Positions 9,348 through 21,335 of a DNA stretch of 64,000 nt are shown in pieces. Position 1 is the first letter of the stretch; the number at the start of each line of letters is the position of its first letter. The notes below the pieces were generated by a model that was not told the DNA's origin, ran no database searches, and saw nothing but the letters and a program-made list of their open reading frames with translations. A program made the translations under genes and the position numbers. The stretch comes from Mixophyes australis (lineage: Eukaryota > Chordata > Amphibia > Anura > Limnodynastidae). The stretch covers positions 254,154,228-254,218,227 of the forward strand of contig JAVHZZ010000004.1 of the NCBI GenBank assembly GCA_036250195.1, written 5' to 3'.

Positions 9348-11489
9348 AGAATGTCAGGAAATGCAGAATAGTACACTTATAACTTGTGCCATTCTGCTGC
9401 ACTTTCCAAGTTAAGAAGAAGTAGGTGGCCAGTCAGGTGGGGCAGCCGGAATGAGCCATCTGCAAAGGATATGTGCAGTGTGATTATGTGATTGCCTGCA
9501 CATTCAACTGAGCAGCATAGTGGTTACCCTGAAAAATGTTTGGTCGTGCCAGGATCTCGTTGGAGTGCATTCACACACTGATCTTAATTCTTGATGAAAT
9601 GGACAACAAACATGGTGAAATTTCCATTTTAGATATTTACCACTGCAGTTTGGATTGCAATATGTATTAAACACTGATACAAACAACTTTCCAAAATTTA
9701 CCCTGTACTATATGTATCTCCAAAAGCAAGAAGAACAAAGAATAATACTTTTTAAAAATAAATAAATTGCTGTCTATATTTTAGAACTGTATTGTGTTGA
9801 AAAGCATATAAACACAAACCTGTACAATCTTAGTTGACTGAATAAAATAGATGAAGATGACTGAAGGTAATTATCACAGAGTGATGATAGACAGATGGCT
9901 AGTTCAATCTACCAGTATCATTACTTGTCATTACATAGTAGGACTGAATGCTGTTTACACAATTACTATTCTAGTGATGCTATGTTTAACCGTCATAAAT
10001 CACAAACCATGCAATATATTTATTATAGGCTCACCACATGTTTCCCTTGAATGAATATAAAATATATGGTGTCTTAGATTAAGAGCTGTAGAATAATTTT
10101 GCTTGGATCTTGTATGCACTGCTGCATAGTAACAAATGTACAAGAGAGCAGGGATTGCTTTTTGTAACAAGCAATAGCCAATATAATCCCAAGTAATCCC
10201 TACAGATTTATCGTATGCATAATTACGTGAGCTGATGACTCTGTCACGGTGGAGAACTTGTTCACAATGACTTGCCTTGGAGGCAAAGAACTGATGAAAC
10301 TTTTTCTGAGTAACATAGTGAAATGAATTTCAGAAAGTAAAGTGAGCCATTAGATGAAGGTTGTGAAAAAAGGTACATAAACATTAAGGCCCTTTGACCC
10401 CATGTCCTAAGGTATTGCTTGTGACAATCTGCTAAATTATTGCTTTAGAATTTATTCAGCTTTTAATTAATTCCATTTCCACTGAATTGAATGTAATGTA
10501 ACATGCCTGTGTAGCTATTTGTCATGTTAATACACTATTATTTTTCAAAGTGACTAGTATTTCACAACAAATCTTATTTAGAAAAATATCTATGGAAGTA
10601 AATGTAAACCTTCACTGGTGATCTTTCCCTTTTGCCCTAATTACATTGCAGCTACCAAGCCAAAGCAGATCAATCATTGCAGTCCAAAGTGCTCTACATC
10701 CAAACCAACTCATTCATCATGAGTACAGCTCCATTTTGCTCGTTAAGTAAAAATAAAATAATATAGGGCCTGTATTTTTGCGGATAATACAAAAATCTTG
10801 TCTGCACATGCCCAGAAAAGGGACTTGAGAAGGAAGATCCATTGCGTATGTTAATCCTTAACTTAAGATAAAAATCCTTCTTAACTGCATTTAAGAAGTT
10901 CTCCAAACACTTAAGAAAAAAGGGTTGGGAATGGGAGGGAAAAGGGCGGAGATCCATACTGAGTTAAGAAGCGTAAGCATTATTTGTACTGACTTAAGAA
11001 GAGTAGGCGTTTACCTCCGGATCCGTTGGAGAGTTAAGAAGAAATCTTAACTTTCTGCTTAAACTTAAGGAAGCTTGGGGTCTTGTTTAAATCCAAAGCA
11101 GTTATAGCAGCAGCGCTAAATAACAACACTAAACTGTTTCAGAAGCATTGTTCGTTTAAAACACTCACAGCTAAATACGCACAACATACATCTTAATACA
11201 CTTCACTCAGAAAAAAAAATTTGACAATTTTATTTTATATTTATATCAAAAATTAAATAATGTATAATTTCTTTAAAAAAACAACCTTTTTTATTACAAC
11301 CACAGTTGTAATAAATTGCAATATAAAGTGTGTGATGTGTCTAATAGTTAGCAAATACCTTTGTTGACATTTGTAAAAATGGCTAATAATACACTAATAA
11401 TAATATGAAAGCACAACAGCTTAATTTGTTAAAATTGTACGAACTTAAACCAAGCATAGTCTTGCATAAGGGACACATAAGAAATCCAC
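9348..11489. other. Intergenic, degenerate repeat debris
   Basis: No credible coding region. Around 10860-11070 there are many cttaag/gttaagaag motifs resembling the interior of the foldback family at 48164-48726, so this may be a decayed copy. Confidence 0.35.
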
Positions 11490-11605
11490 ACAAACATGAG
11501 GAGGATATATAAACTCCAGAGAGATAAGGGCGTTGTTAATGAATCAAACTCAGGTCTCCACTGTTGAAAGGTGAATTGTCTAACCACTAAACCAACGGAA
11601 AGGTG
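11490..11605 (-). repeat. V-SINE-like tRNA-derived SINE fragment
   Basis: On the minus strand the end reads as a tRNA-like head: an A-box-like TGGTTTAGTGGTTAGAC and a B-box-like GAGTTTGATTC about 40 nt later. A degraded version of the central gaggatatataaactcc block is also present. It is one of several such heads in the window. Confidence 0.55.
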
Positions 11606-11771
11606 GAAACAATATGTGCATGTTATAGACTAGAAGGAAATGTTGAGCATGAACTTCTCTCATAAACCTTTTTACTTTTATAATTTTTATTATTGTCAAC
11701 AAATATACAATGATATATTATACACCTAAATCTTTGGTAAATGCAGAGTTTTAATAATTTGTTATGAAACT

Positions 11772-12599
11772 TGTTAAGAGCGTTTTGTCGCTATCCAATA
11801 ACGATTGTCGAATCTCGATTTGTGTTTCCAACGCACAAATATTTATTCTCAAAAAGTAGCAGAATAATTTTAGCGAAATAATAATATGTACAGCCGTTAC
11901 TTATCGCAGGTGCTCTGGATCCAGTGTACAGTCATACAGGTCTGTGGTCAAGGTGACTGAACACTACATGAGAGCTACTGCTTATATGCAAACAGAGATG
12001 CAGATGGTATAGCTTGCTTCTATTGGTCCAGGCTTCAGGAGGGTCCAGGGAGTTGCACATCATAGGCTGATTCAATCTGAGGAATCCAAAGGTGGGTGTC
12101 ATCTCTCCAGGGGATGAGCTCTGTTCTTCCCGCCAAGACTCCAATTACAATCAGTCCATTAGCATTTCACAGTCAATATCATATTAAAGGTTTATTCCCT
12201 AACATCAATAACTAGAGTATGCAATGTGCGATCTCTTCGCTGAATGCACCGGACAGCTGCTGATGTAAAGGGGATTAATATGATATCAGACATGAAATAT
12301 TTCTCTTAACCTGAACCGTAGGTTTCACTAGTAGGCATATACCTCCATTATTAAACATGAATTCTACTATATTTCGACATAAATAACTATGTGTTGCAAC
12401 TACAATTAATGTGTACTATTTACAAATGTTTATGTTTGTGCGAATGTGTGTAAAAGTGTAGAAACTGTTTATTGCCACGTGTTGCGGCTGGATATGCCCT
12501 TTTATGCCGTAGAGTGTTCTATGCATAATTTCAGACAAAGAAAATCAAGTTTGCTCGATATTAATTGAAATGACTTTATCCAATTTGCTGACTTCGACA
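11772..12599 (-). repeat. 3' LTR of the ERV (828 bp)
   Basis: The minus-strand start TGTCGAAGTCAGC at 12599 follows a purine-rich tract (AAAGGGTGGAG, about 12601-12611). The end is CTCTTAACA at 11772. A TATA box (TATAAG on the minus strand) lies at about 11981-11988 and AATAAA at 11842-11847, giving U3 of about 610 bp and an R of normal size. Confidence 0.85.
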
Positions 12600-12628
12600 G
12601 CTCCACCCTTTGATAGTGTTATAAACTA

Positions 12629-14409
12629 TCACCTAATCACAGTCTCAAGTTCAGGATTATACAACACTTCCTCACAGACCATGATCTCGGTATCTCTCAC
12701 CACCCTTTCAGTCTCGTTCTCAGTGTTTCTCCCAGAAGACTGTTTTCCACACTTCAACACAGTAGGAACACATTTTACACATAAACCAATTGCTAAGATG
12801 ACACCCAGTATAAGGAGAAGGAGCTTACCTACACTAGCAACCATTTCCTGTACCCACTCCCCCAAACCAGAGAACCATTTCACAGGGTTCAACCATGAGA
12901 ACCAACCTGCCACTTTTTCCCCGACCTCATATAACGAAGAATTATGGTTCCTTCGAAATTCCCATTTCAGTTGCAGAATTTCATCCATCTTCCGGTCTAT
13001 AACCTCCTTAGGGTCATCCGTATTAATGGTGATGTACGTGCAACATTTGACACCGAACTGGGTGGCCAGTGTCACACAGTACCCACCAGCAATAGAGGTG
13101 AGATAATTTAGTACCAGTCTATGTTGCACCAACTCCTTCTTGTACGCTTGTAGCTCCCTTCCAGTATACCTGAAAGTGTCATCATACATCTCGGTGATAT
13201 TATCTATCAATTTAGCTAGGTCTTGAATATATTTAAAGTTTAATGTTCCCCGAGCAGTCCTGGTGAGATCTATAGCAACCATAACTTGGAAACCCGCGGT
13301 TTCACTAATCAATTTTGTAGCTATGGGTTCCTCACCAGGGATCATATTTCTCTTGCCACGGTGTTCATACTGTGTGTGTATGTATGGTGGTGATGTAGTC
13401 TTGTGAATACCAACCATTTCATCATGAGTAATAGTCATGATTTCAGGAACCAGTTTAGCTAAAAAAAACACAAACCCTTGGAACTCGGAGTCACCCAGGA
13501 ATAAGCTTTTCTCCCACAAACAAAGTACACATCATCAGGGAGAACATAAGGAACAGTATGCCCATTAATTATATCACATAAGGTTTTGACAAAACTACCC
13601 ATGCCTAGTGCCTCCATTTGTTCGAGACACGTGTCAGCATGGATGACATTCTTACAATTACCTATAGAGACCTTTCCAATGGATACTTTCTTATGTTTAG
13701 TTACACGCCCTAATTTGTGGTGTCCATCAACAGTCTTGCCTATTGGTGACCTTACAAGTCTCCCTCCAAAATAAGTGTGGCGAGCCATTGTCTGATCGGA
13801 TAGGTCAGCTTCCCAATTCTCCAGACGCTTTGCATGAGAGATGTTTAGGCAGAGTAAGGATCTGTTTAAGGAGTATTGTCAAAGCTTCAGACTAGGGGAC
13901 CTAGTGTTATTGTACCTCCCTTCTATGGGCCTCCCTTTCTTCAATTCTAGTACCTCAGAGATGTTTAGTGGGAATGGTACTAGTCCTATGTTATGCTGTC
14001 CCTGAGGCACATGTGAGCACACCCAGCACTCAGTTTGATTTAGAACCTTACCCACTAAGGAGTGATAATCCTCCAGAGGATGCCCACCCATGTCCAGGGT
14101 ACTGGTGGACTGGTATCACTGGATGCACTTCTCTTCAACTAGGGAGTCACAGAACATACAGATGCAATACTCATCAGACAATAGCCACTCACACTGTCTC
14201 CGAGTTCCGGAGCTAGCAGACCTTTTCATAACCCCTGGACTAAGCTTGATAATGGGCTGCTCTGGGTATTCTACTAACTCCATCTCATCCGTATCACTAC
14301 CAGAACCTGCCTCTGTCCTCCATCCTCCTTCGCAAAAATCAAATGTCCTAGAACAAGTAAAAATAAGAAAAATCCTGGAACAAAAGAAAAACAAAAACCG
14401 CCACTCCAT
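12629..14409 (-). pseudogene. env: ERV envelope (env), frameshifted
   Basis: The N terminus (14409 down) has a hydrophobic signal-like segment. The surface subunit has a CWVC motif near 14020 of the kind used in disulfide exchange with the transmembrane subunit. A basic RGKR tetrapeptide near 13350 is a furin-type cleavage candidate. The transmembrane subunit (to 12629) has a C...CC motif near 13050 with ten residues between the first C and the pair, and a membrane-spanning stretch near 12800. Frames change around 14110, 13800 and at an A8 run near 13460-13467, so no full-length Env is made. It is typical of class I ERVs. Confidence 0.85.
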
Positions 14410-14466
14410 CGATGGAAAGATAGTTCTGAGGCAACGTCTCTGTTTCAGGTGTCTTGACTGCAGGCT

Positions 14467-15444
14467 TTAGGTCTCCTGGAACAGGTTTAGGAGTGACAGA
14501 TCAGTGTCGTCGGTCTCAGCTTTATCTCGCACTTTCTCCGGGTTACTGACTCTCCTGCAGTGGGTGGAATGGACCCAAGTGTCTCTCTCTACAACCTTCA
14601 GTGATGTGGTACTGGTCAGCAGCACTTGGTACGGGCCTTCCCAATGGTCTGTTAAACAACCTGAACTTAAAAAATTGCGGATCATTACATAGTCCCCAGG
14701 TTCAACATTATGACAGTTCGTTTCTGGCATACCAGGTGACAGCATTTTGAGTTTTTGTTGTTGTTGTTTCAGCTGTCTGCTCATTTTTAAAAGATATTGC
14801 ACAGTCACTTCATTATTACACTTTAAGTCGTTTTGCGGACTCACGATCAAATGAGGTTGTCGGCCGTACAGTATCTCAAAGGGGGACAGATTAAGAGGAG
14901 GTCTAGGAGTGGTTCGGATGCTATGGAGGACTAGTGGCAAAGCTTCAGGCCACGCTAACCCAGTTTCAGCCATTACCTTACCAAGCTTGTTCTTAATGGT
15001 ACCATTTACTCTTTCCACCTTACCACTGGCTTGTGGTCGGTAAGGGGTGTGAAGTCTGCTACTGAGTTTACACATATTTTGGAAGATATCACCAGTAAAG
15101 TGGGTACCCCTATCACTTTCAATGATTCTAGGGATACCGAACCTACACACAAAATCTTGTACAATTTTCTTTGCAGTGAACACAGCAGTATTAGTGGCTG
15201 CCGGATATGCTTCTACCCAACCGGAAAACACCTCTATACATACTAACACATACTTTAGATTCTTGCAAGGTGATAATTGGATATAGTCAATTTCTATTAC
15301 CTGAAAAGGTCCGTCTGTAGGAGGATTGTGGGATGGCTCAGTTGGAATAGTTTTCCCGACATTTTTCCTCAAACAAGTAAGACATGACATTGCTTTCTTA
15401 CCAGTGCTGAGAGAGCACACCAGTATGCTCTCACCAGTTTGCAC
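14467..15444 (-). pseudogene. pol: ERV integrase
   Basis: The open stretch covers 325 residues. The catalytic core shows D in VIEIDYIQL, D in ESDRGTHFTG and E in GKVERVNGTIK, the D,D-35-E pattern. The C-terminal part has a beta-rich GDYVMIRNF...WEGPYQV segment typical of gammaretroviral integrase. The upstream zinc-binding HHCC part is partial: CLTCLRKN is visible but the histidine portion lies in another frame. It ends 57 bp before env begins. This single domain looks intact but lacks the rest of Pol in frame. Confidence 0.85.
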
Positions 15445-15483
15445 ATACCTTCTTTACCCAGGTGAGTCAGACCGTGTGCTGCT

Positions 15484-15978
15484 TCAGCCAGGCTTGGATA
15501 GTATGTTCGGGGAGCTACAGACTAACCTTGTCAATTCCTCCAGAGTACACTTTATGACGGCTACTGTCCTGGGTAACTGTATCGCTTTCAGGAGTCCTTT
15601 TATGTGTTGTGAGTTTGCCACTGGCGTACCTGCTGCTGGCGTAAAGTTTCTAAGACGCCAAAGGGCCCCAAAATCGTGCACTACCCCGTACCTAGAGTCA
15701 GTATATATATTAGCTGATTTATCTTTTGCCAACTCACAAGCTCTCCTTAATGCTACTAGTTCAGCCACCTGGGCTGAGTGAGGTGGACAAAGGGGTTTAG
15801 CTTCTACAACATCCTGATCATCTACAACAGCGTAACCAGTACATAGTTCTCCCTTCTCTGTCTGTCTATGACAACTCCCGTCTGTATAAAACGTAAAATC
15901 GACATTTTCTAAGGGGGTGTCACTTATGTCGGGCCTGGCAGTAAAGGTCTGGTTCAGGTATTCCATAAAATCATGCAT
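15484..15978 (-). pseudogene. pol: ERV RNase H domain
   Basis: Motifs in order are FYTDGSC (first Asp), AELVALRRA (Glu) and NIYTDSRYG (second Asp). This is the gammaretrovirus-like RNase H arrangement. It follows the RT connection segment and precedes integrase, separated by frame breaks. Confidence 0.85.
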
Positions 15979-15996
15979 ATCAGTACACTTGCCAAA

Positions 15997-17110
15997 CTAA
16001 TCATCGCCCAGGGTCTCCTCACCTCCCACCCTTTGTGTCTCTCGAGACACATATGGAAGGTATGTAGCTGGATTTAAGGTGCTACATCGTTTGATGGTGA
16101 TGTTTGCGGGTGCCATCAGAGATAGTTCCCATTTTGTGAATCTAGCTGAGGAAACATGTCTGGTTTGAACTGAGTTTAACAGAGCTGATACACCATGGGG
16201 TGTATAGACTGTTGAATCATGTCCTAATACTACATCCTTGCTCTTACTTACCAGTAGAGCTGTCGCTGCTACACTTCTGAGACATGTTGGGAGTGATCTT
16301 GCCACAGTGTCCAATTGTGCACTGTAGTATGCTACCGGTCTGCTAGCGTCACCATGTTTCTGTGTGAGAACACCTGTCGCACAACCATCAGCTTCCGCTT
16401 ACAGTATAGCTCAAAAGGCTTTTCATAATCAGGTATTCCCAATGCAGGTGCTCTAGTCAGGCTATCTTTGAGATTAAAGAACACTTGCTCTGACTCTTCT
16501 GTGTGTACAACACGTTCTGGTTTTGAGGAAGAGACTAGCTGCTGCAATGGTAAAGCCAGAATAGAAAAACCTGGGATCCAGGATTTACAGTATCCACACA
16601 TCCCCAAGAAGGTACAAATTAGCTTCTGGCTCTGTGGCAGAGTCATGTGTTGTATGGCCTCAATTCTGTCAGTCGTCAGATGTCTTAGCCCTGGGTGAGA
16701 CAGTGCCCTAAGTATTTGACCTTAGTCTGACATGGCTGTAACTTGTCCTTTGCCACTTTGTGCCCTGTTTGCGAGAGATGGAGCAACAACAATTTAGTAT
16801 CATGTAAACATGACATGAAAGAATCAGAGCACAACAACAAATCATCCACATATTGAATTAGAACAGACCCATTGCTAGGCTGGAAAGTTTGTAAACAGTC
16901 ATGTAAGGCTGGCGAGAAAATACTTGGGACTGTCAATGAACCCCTGGGGAAGTCTGGTCCATGTATATTGCACCCCCGGTAGGAGAATGCAAAAAGGGAT
17001 TGGCAGTCAGGGTGAAGAGGGACTGAGAAGAAAGCAGAACATAAATCAATGACAGTAAAATGACTAGCAGACGGTGGAATCTGCATAAGGATGACAGCTG
17101 GATTCGGCAC
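15997..17110 (-). pseudogene. pol: ERV reverse transcriptase palm, thumb and connection
   Basis: The palm (17110-16685) has FTVIDLCSAFFSVPL with the first catalytic Asp and YVDDLLLC with the catalytic pair. The thumb region (16646-16332) includes LTRAPALGIPDYEKPFELY, and the connection region is at 16314-15997. Three open stretches in different frames show at least two indels. The conserved catalytic residues survive, so decay is moderate. Confidence 0.85.
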
Positions 17111-17244
17111 TACGGGGAATTGGCTCTCAACAACTTTATTAATTCCCCTTAAGTCCTGGACTAATCTATAGCCCCTCCCCCACTCTTCTTCACAGGGAAA
17201 ATGGGACTATTTGCTGTGCTGGAGGTACGAATTAAAATCCCTTG

Positions 17245-17796
17245 TTACACCTCCGGTTTTAATGGATAATGTGGGATTTTTGGAGCTATCCTACCACTTT
17301 TTAGATTTACCATGACAGGGGCTACGTTTGCCATCAATCCAGTGTCCTGTCCATCTCTGGTCCATAGTGAACCGGGTATTTCCAGCAACATCCCCTTTAC
17401 TTGAGATGGACTTTGTTCTACAACGGTAGAGTGCAACATTAACCTTTGAGAGGTGTCCAATATATCCTGTACCTCATGCGCGACCTTCTCTGGTATATCT
17501 AAGAATACACCATCTGGGGTACTGTATATGAAGCATCCCATTTTACATAACAAGTCTCTCCCTAGCAAGTTAGTAGGAGCTGCAGCAGCTAAGAGAAACG
17601 AATGCTTAGTATGCAGGGGCCCAATAGTAACTTCTGTGGGTTTAGTTATAGGATAATGTAACACTCTTTCCGTTACCCCCATAGCTGGAATAGTCTTACT
17701 GGTCACCTGTAGATTGAAAGGAGAGGTTATCACAGATCTGGCCGTCCCTGTATCTACAAGAAAAGTTTCTTTCCTACCAGCTATGTCAACTATCAT
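17245..17796 (-). pseudogene. pro-pol: ERV protease and start of RT
   Basis: The protease active site is FLVDTGTARSVI and the flap-distal motif is NLLGRDLLCKM. The same frame continues into the RT N terminus (PHYPLKPEV near 17245). It lies just downstream of gag, in another frame or beyond a stop, as in gammaretroviruses where pro-pol is reached by recoding. It is broken before the RT palm. Confidence 0.85.
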
Positions 17797-17820
17797 TGTT
17801 GGTTCTACTCTCTGTTAACC

Positions 17821-19457
17821 TCACTGGCTGTAGACTACAGGTATGACCTGACCCCTAGCGCTGATTATCGCTTTCCCCAGAGCATTTGCTGCTATAATAT
17901 GTGCGGGTAGATGTGAGTCTTCTAGTCTATGTGAATTCTTCCTTGGAGGATATCTATGTGTCCCACCTCTAGGGTTGTATCTGTCCTTTTTACAATCCCT
18001 CCTAACGTGTCCTTCTTCATTACAGTTGAAACATCTGATCAATCTATGTTTCTTATTATGTGGGTTGTATGCTGGTGGTCGTGTATGCATCCCCTCTAGA
18101 GCCTGTATACTCACCGTCATTAACCTATCACTTTTCTCTTTCTTTTTTCTAAAAAGGTTTTTGTCATGCTCCACAGCAGACTCCCTAAGAGAATCTACTG
18201 TGATGCCTCTCCAATTAGCTAATGTGGTTTGTACTCTGGTTTTTAAATTTTCCCTAAGATTATCCATTAGTACTCCTACAGCTACTTCCCTGTGATGTGG
18301 GTCCTCACCTATGTTTGATATCCCAGTGAACCGTGTTATCACTGCTATAGCTCTAACAAAGTAATCTGTTGCTGTTTCACTATCTTTCTGCTTAATGGTG
18401 AAAATTTTACTCCAATTTGCTACTACTGGAAAATAGATGGCTAAATGTTGGATAATTTGTTCTATATTCTCTTGATTCACCTCATCTGTCAAGGTATCAT
18501 CTTCCTCCAACGAACAATCTTCAATAAATTTTTGTACGTTAGTATTGGGAGGAAGACATGCCTTCAACACTACATGCCAATCCTTATTGGTTGGTTCGTG
18601 TGCATTTCCTAAGTCTTTAACAAATTTCTGACACTTTGCCAACTCTTTTCTAGGATCTGGGAATTCAGTCATAATGGAACGTAATTCTGATCTAGTCCAA
18701 GGACAATGCATTGTTGCATTTCTTAAAGGAACTACACCATCCTTATCCGCCTTCCCATTGGAAACTGATATTGTGCAGACTGGATACGTACCCACTGGTT
18801 CACTATCTTCAGGGTTAGCTACTTTAGTACTTTGAATATTGTCTCTCCTAGTGGTCACACTACTCTCACCTATCTCAGCCATTGCCCCCTTTCCATACTT
18901 ACGCTGAACCTCTAACATATTAACAGCATGGGCAATGGCTGAAATTACCGTAGGTTCATCCTCTTCTTCAGAAACACTTGCTTTAAACTGACTGGATATA
19001 ACTGAGCAATTTCTTTTTTTTCATTTTTAATAACGGCTGTACTTACTCCCCCTGCCACATAGGGTGGCAGGGGCGCGCTTGCACTGAGTTCTCCATGCTT
19101 CTCAACGGCTACTTCCGTTGTGCGCACGCTTTTCTCCACGCCTACTTCCGCTGTGCACTTGCTGCTCTGCCACTTGTTGCCTTGAATTTTCCACAATTTT
19201 AAACAGTCATTATGTTTATTTCTCACTTTTGTTGACTTAATCAACCTCACTTTATCTTTTACGTTATTTAGTACTTCTGCATTAAAACTCCCTATTGTTG
19301 GGAAAGGCCTAACACACTCTTTGGTCATCTCGACCCACGTGTCACAATACGCAGTTGAGTATGCACCATATTTCTTGCACATAAGAAACCGTGCTGAACC
19401 AATAGGCCCTTCCTTAGGCAGTACACTGGCCATCTCTAGCGTATGCTTAGCACCCAT
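17821..19457 (-). pseudogene. gag: ERV gag (matrix, capsid, nucleocapsid), one frameshift
   Basis: The likely start is the ATG at 19457 because it gives MGAKHT, an N-myristoylation context; the open frame extends slightly upstream. Matrix runs to about 19010, capsid follows, and the nucleocapsid has one CCHC knuckle, CFNCNEEGHVRRDC, near 18020. The frame changes once between about 18985 and 19030, next to an eight-base A run (plus-strand T8 near 19013-19020). The rest of Gag is open. Confidence 0.85.
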
Positions 19458-19496
19458 GTTGAACAGTACCAGTCTATGCAGACCACACTTCCACAA

Positions 19497-20640
19497 ACAC
19501 TTTCAACCCTTTGCTACAAACACTCTACCGCTAGAGATCCCTTACTGGCCGTGGACGTATTTGCTCAAGCCGCGTCCACTCACTTCCTTTTGTACCAAAC
19601 GAGGACCCCTAACACAGAAAATATCACTGTGGGACCCAAGGGCTATCAACTCCTCGATACCCTGGCTAAACCACAAAAATCTGTTGAGTTTATTACAACT
19701 GGTAGCACAAAGTCGATACAATCAACCAGCCTTTCCAATGTAATTCCTCCCCGCTGTCTTCCCAAGTTACAATCACGGCTTTCCTTGCCGTGCGGTCCGA
19801 TCGCAATGCTTACAAATACTAACTATGAATAAACGTTGCGATTACTTTTGTGAGCGCGCTCGAAAACATCCGTTGTTTTCGCTCCCGGTGTACCTGCCCT
19901 GTATACCGTCCTTCAGTTGGGCAATCCGCCTCATCAGACAGCAACTGAGTACAATGAATAATAAACAGTGTATCTACGTTACAAAATCACACACTATACA
20001 CCTTTTCTGCGCAGAAAATCAAAAGCTCCCAACAATAGTAATAATGTCTCAGAGGCTTTCACAAGTAATTATACTATGCACATATAATAACTATCAAAAC
20101 GATTGTTTAACCACGTGGCAAATCTACCGGAAGTTCACATACGCTAGGCAGGAAGTACACATACACTATGCAATACAATATATCAAAACGCAATATGACA
20201 GAAAAAGAAACCGTTTTCTCTTTTGTCCCTAGATTCTAGAAGCGCACCTTCAGATTATGCAAAACGGACATTCGGTTTCACAACACAGAGTAAAATTCAG
20301 GTTTTAAACACATTGTGTTCTTACCAGTGGCGGATCCAGCAGGGGCTTGCTGCCGGCGGCTGCACACTATGTGCAGGTCCGCTCGGCAGTGACAGTGTGC
20401 TGCCCGGCTGCTCTGATTGTGTTTAAAACACAATCAGAGCAGCCGGGCAGCACATTGTCACTGCCGAGTGGACCTGCACATAGTGTGCAGCCGCCGGCAG
20501 CCTTGAAGTCTAAAAGGGGGCGGGGCCTAAATCGCCTCCCCCCTAAATCGCCCCGGGTAGGATACTTTTCTAGATCCGCCCCTGGTTCTTACCCATATAT
20601 GACGCGTCTCCACCCTTTGTTGGGGAACCGAAATCCGTTG
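19497..20640 (-). other. ERV leader and unresolved 5' LTR interior
   Basis: This lies between the gag start and the matched U3 terminus. It should hold the primer-binding site, U5, R and most of U3, but I cannot align it to the 3' LTR interior and find no clear tRNA primer site, TATA box or matching polyA signal. It includes the hAT MITE at 20325-20584. Confidence 0.4.
20325..20584. mobile_element. Foldback hAT MITE (260 bp)
   Basis: Terminal repeats are CAGTGGCGGATCCAG and, reversed, CAGGGGCGGATCTAG. The flanks are identical 8-bp copies of gttcttac at 20317-20324 and 20585-20592, diagnostic of hAT transposition. The interior 20349-20501 is an almost perfect 153-bp palindrome centred on gtgtttaaaacac, with about 2 mismatches per arm. 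There is no coding capacity. Confidence 0.92.
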
Positions 20641-20803
20641 GTCTGTTTGTGAGAATGTGTGTAAAAGTGTAGAAACTGTTTATTGCCACGTGTTGCGGCT
20701 GGATACGCCCTTTTAGCGTGCTCTATGCATAATTTCAGACAAAGACAATCAAGTTTGCTCGATATTAATTCAAATGACTTTAACCAATTTGCTGACTTCG
20801 ACA
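20641..20803 (-). repeat. 5' LTR terminus of the ERV (U3 start)
   Basis: About 163 bp align with 12437-12599 with only a few substitutions and a short indel, ending at the same TGTCGAAGTCAGC terminus. Similarity stops abruptly at 20640. Confidence 0.85.
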
Positions 20804-20807
20804 AACT

Positions 20808-21224
20808 TCATTTATATATTATATAATAATAATAATAATAATTGGACTTAAAATTGTTTGTCATTTTTTTATTTCTGTTTTTTTGGGGCGGGGACATAAG
20901 TTTTTTTCCTTTTCTGTGTTTTCTATTTGGATTCACTTTCACTTCATTTGGAACAGCTGCTTGTCTGTGTTGTACCTCCACACAAATAAACCAAGCTTAG
21001 AGTGCTCGTAAAACATACAACACAACACATGCATTACTGCCAACATGAAGGTTTGAGGATAAATAATAAAGAATTACACGCACACATTCTCTTGTTCTCC
21101 AACATGAAATATGTAACGGCTAATAATTCGCAAGCATAAATATGCACGATACTCTATAGACCGAGCAAACACCAAAACATATACTAGCGTACTCTTCTAT
21201 AAGTGACACAATGGAGTAAACCCT
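20808..21224. other. Intergenic with short AAT repeat
   Basis: A short (AAT)n run is at 20822-20843, followed by T-rich sequence. No gene is recognised. Confidence 0.4.
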
Positions 21225-21335
21225 CAGAAACATAAGGATATACAAAGTCCACACAGATAGAGGCATGATTCTGGATTGGAACTCATGACCCTACTGTTGG
21301 CAGCTCATTTGTCTAACCAGTAGTGCATATTTCAG
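21225..21335 (-). repeat. V-SINE-like SINE fragment
   Basis: The minus strand carries a degraded tRNA-like head with ATGAGTTCCAATCC as B-box remnant. The tcagaaacataaggatatacaaagtcc block corresponds to the conserved gagaacatacaaactcc region of this SINE type. Confidence 0.5.

Larger units (their letters stand above)
11772..20803 (-). mobile_element. Class I (gamma/epsilon-like) endogenous retrovirus, defective provirus
   Basis: The order on the minus strand is 5' LTR, gag, protease, RT, RNase H, integrase, env, 3' LTR. The outer ends are TG...CA and are flanked by the same 4 bp, AACT, at 11768-11771 and 20804-20807, matching the 4-bp duplication made by many class I retroviruses. Gag has a single CCHC knuckle, RT has YVDD and SU has a CWVC motif. 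gag, pol and env all carry frameshifts or stops, so it cannot replicate. A hAT MITE (20325-20584) lies in the 5' LTR region. Confidence 0.9.

Noticed and set aside
20605..20620. Shared ctccaccctttg at 12601-12612 and about 20608-20620, as a displaced ERV polypurine tract
   Set aside because: A single 12-mer in about 1 kb without further alignment; it may be chance.
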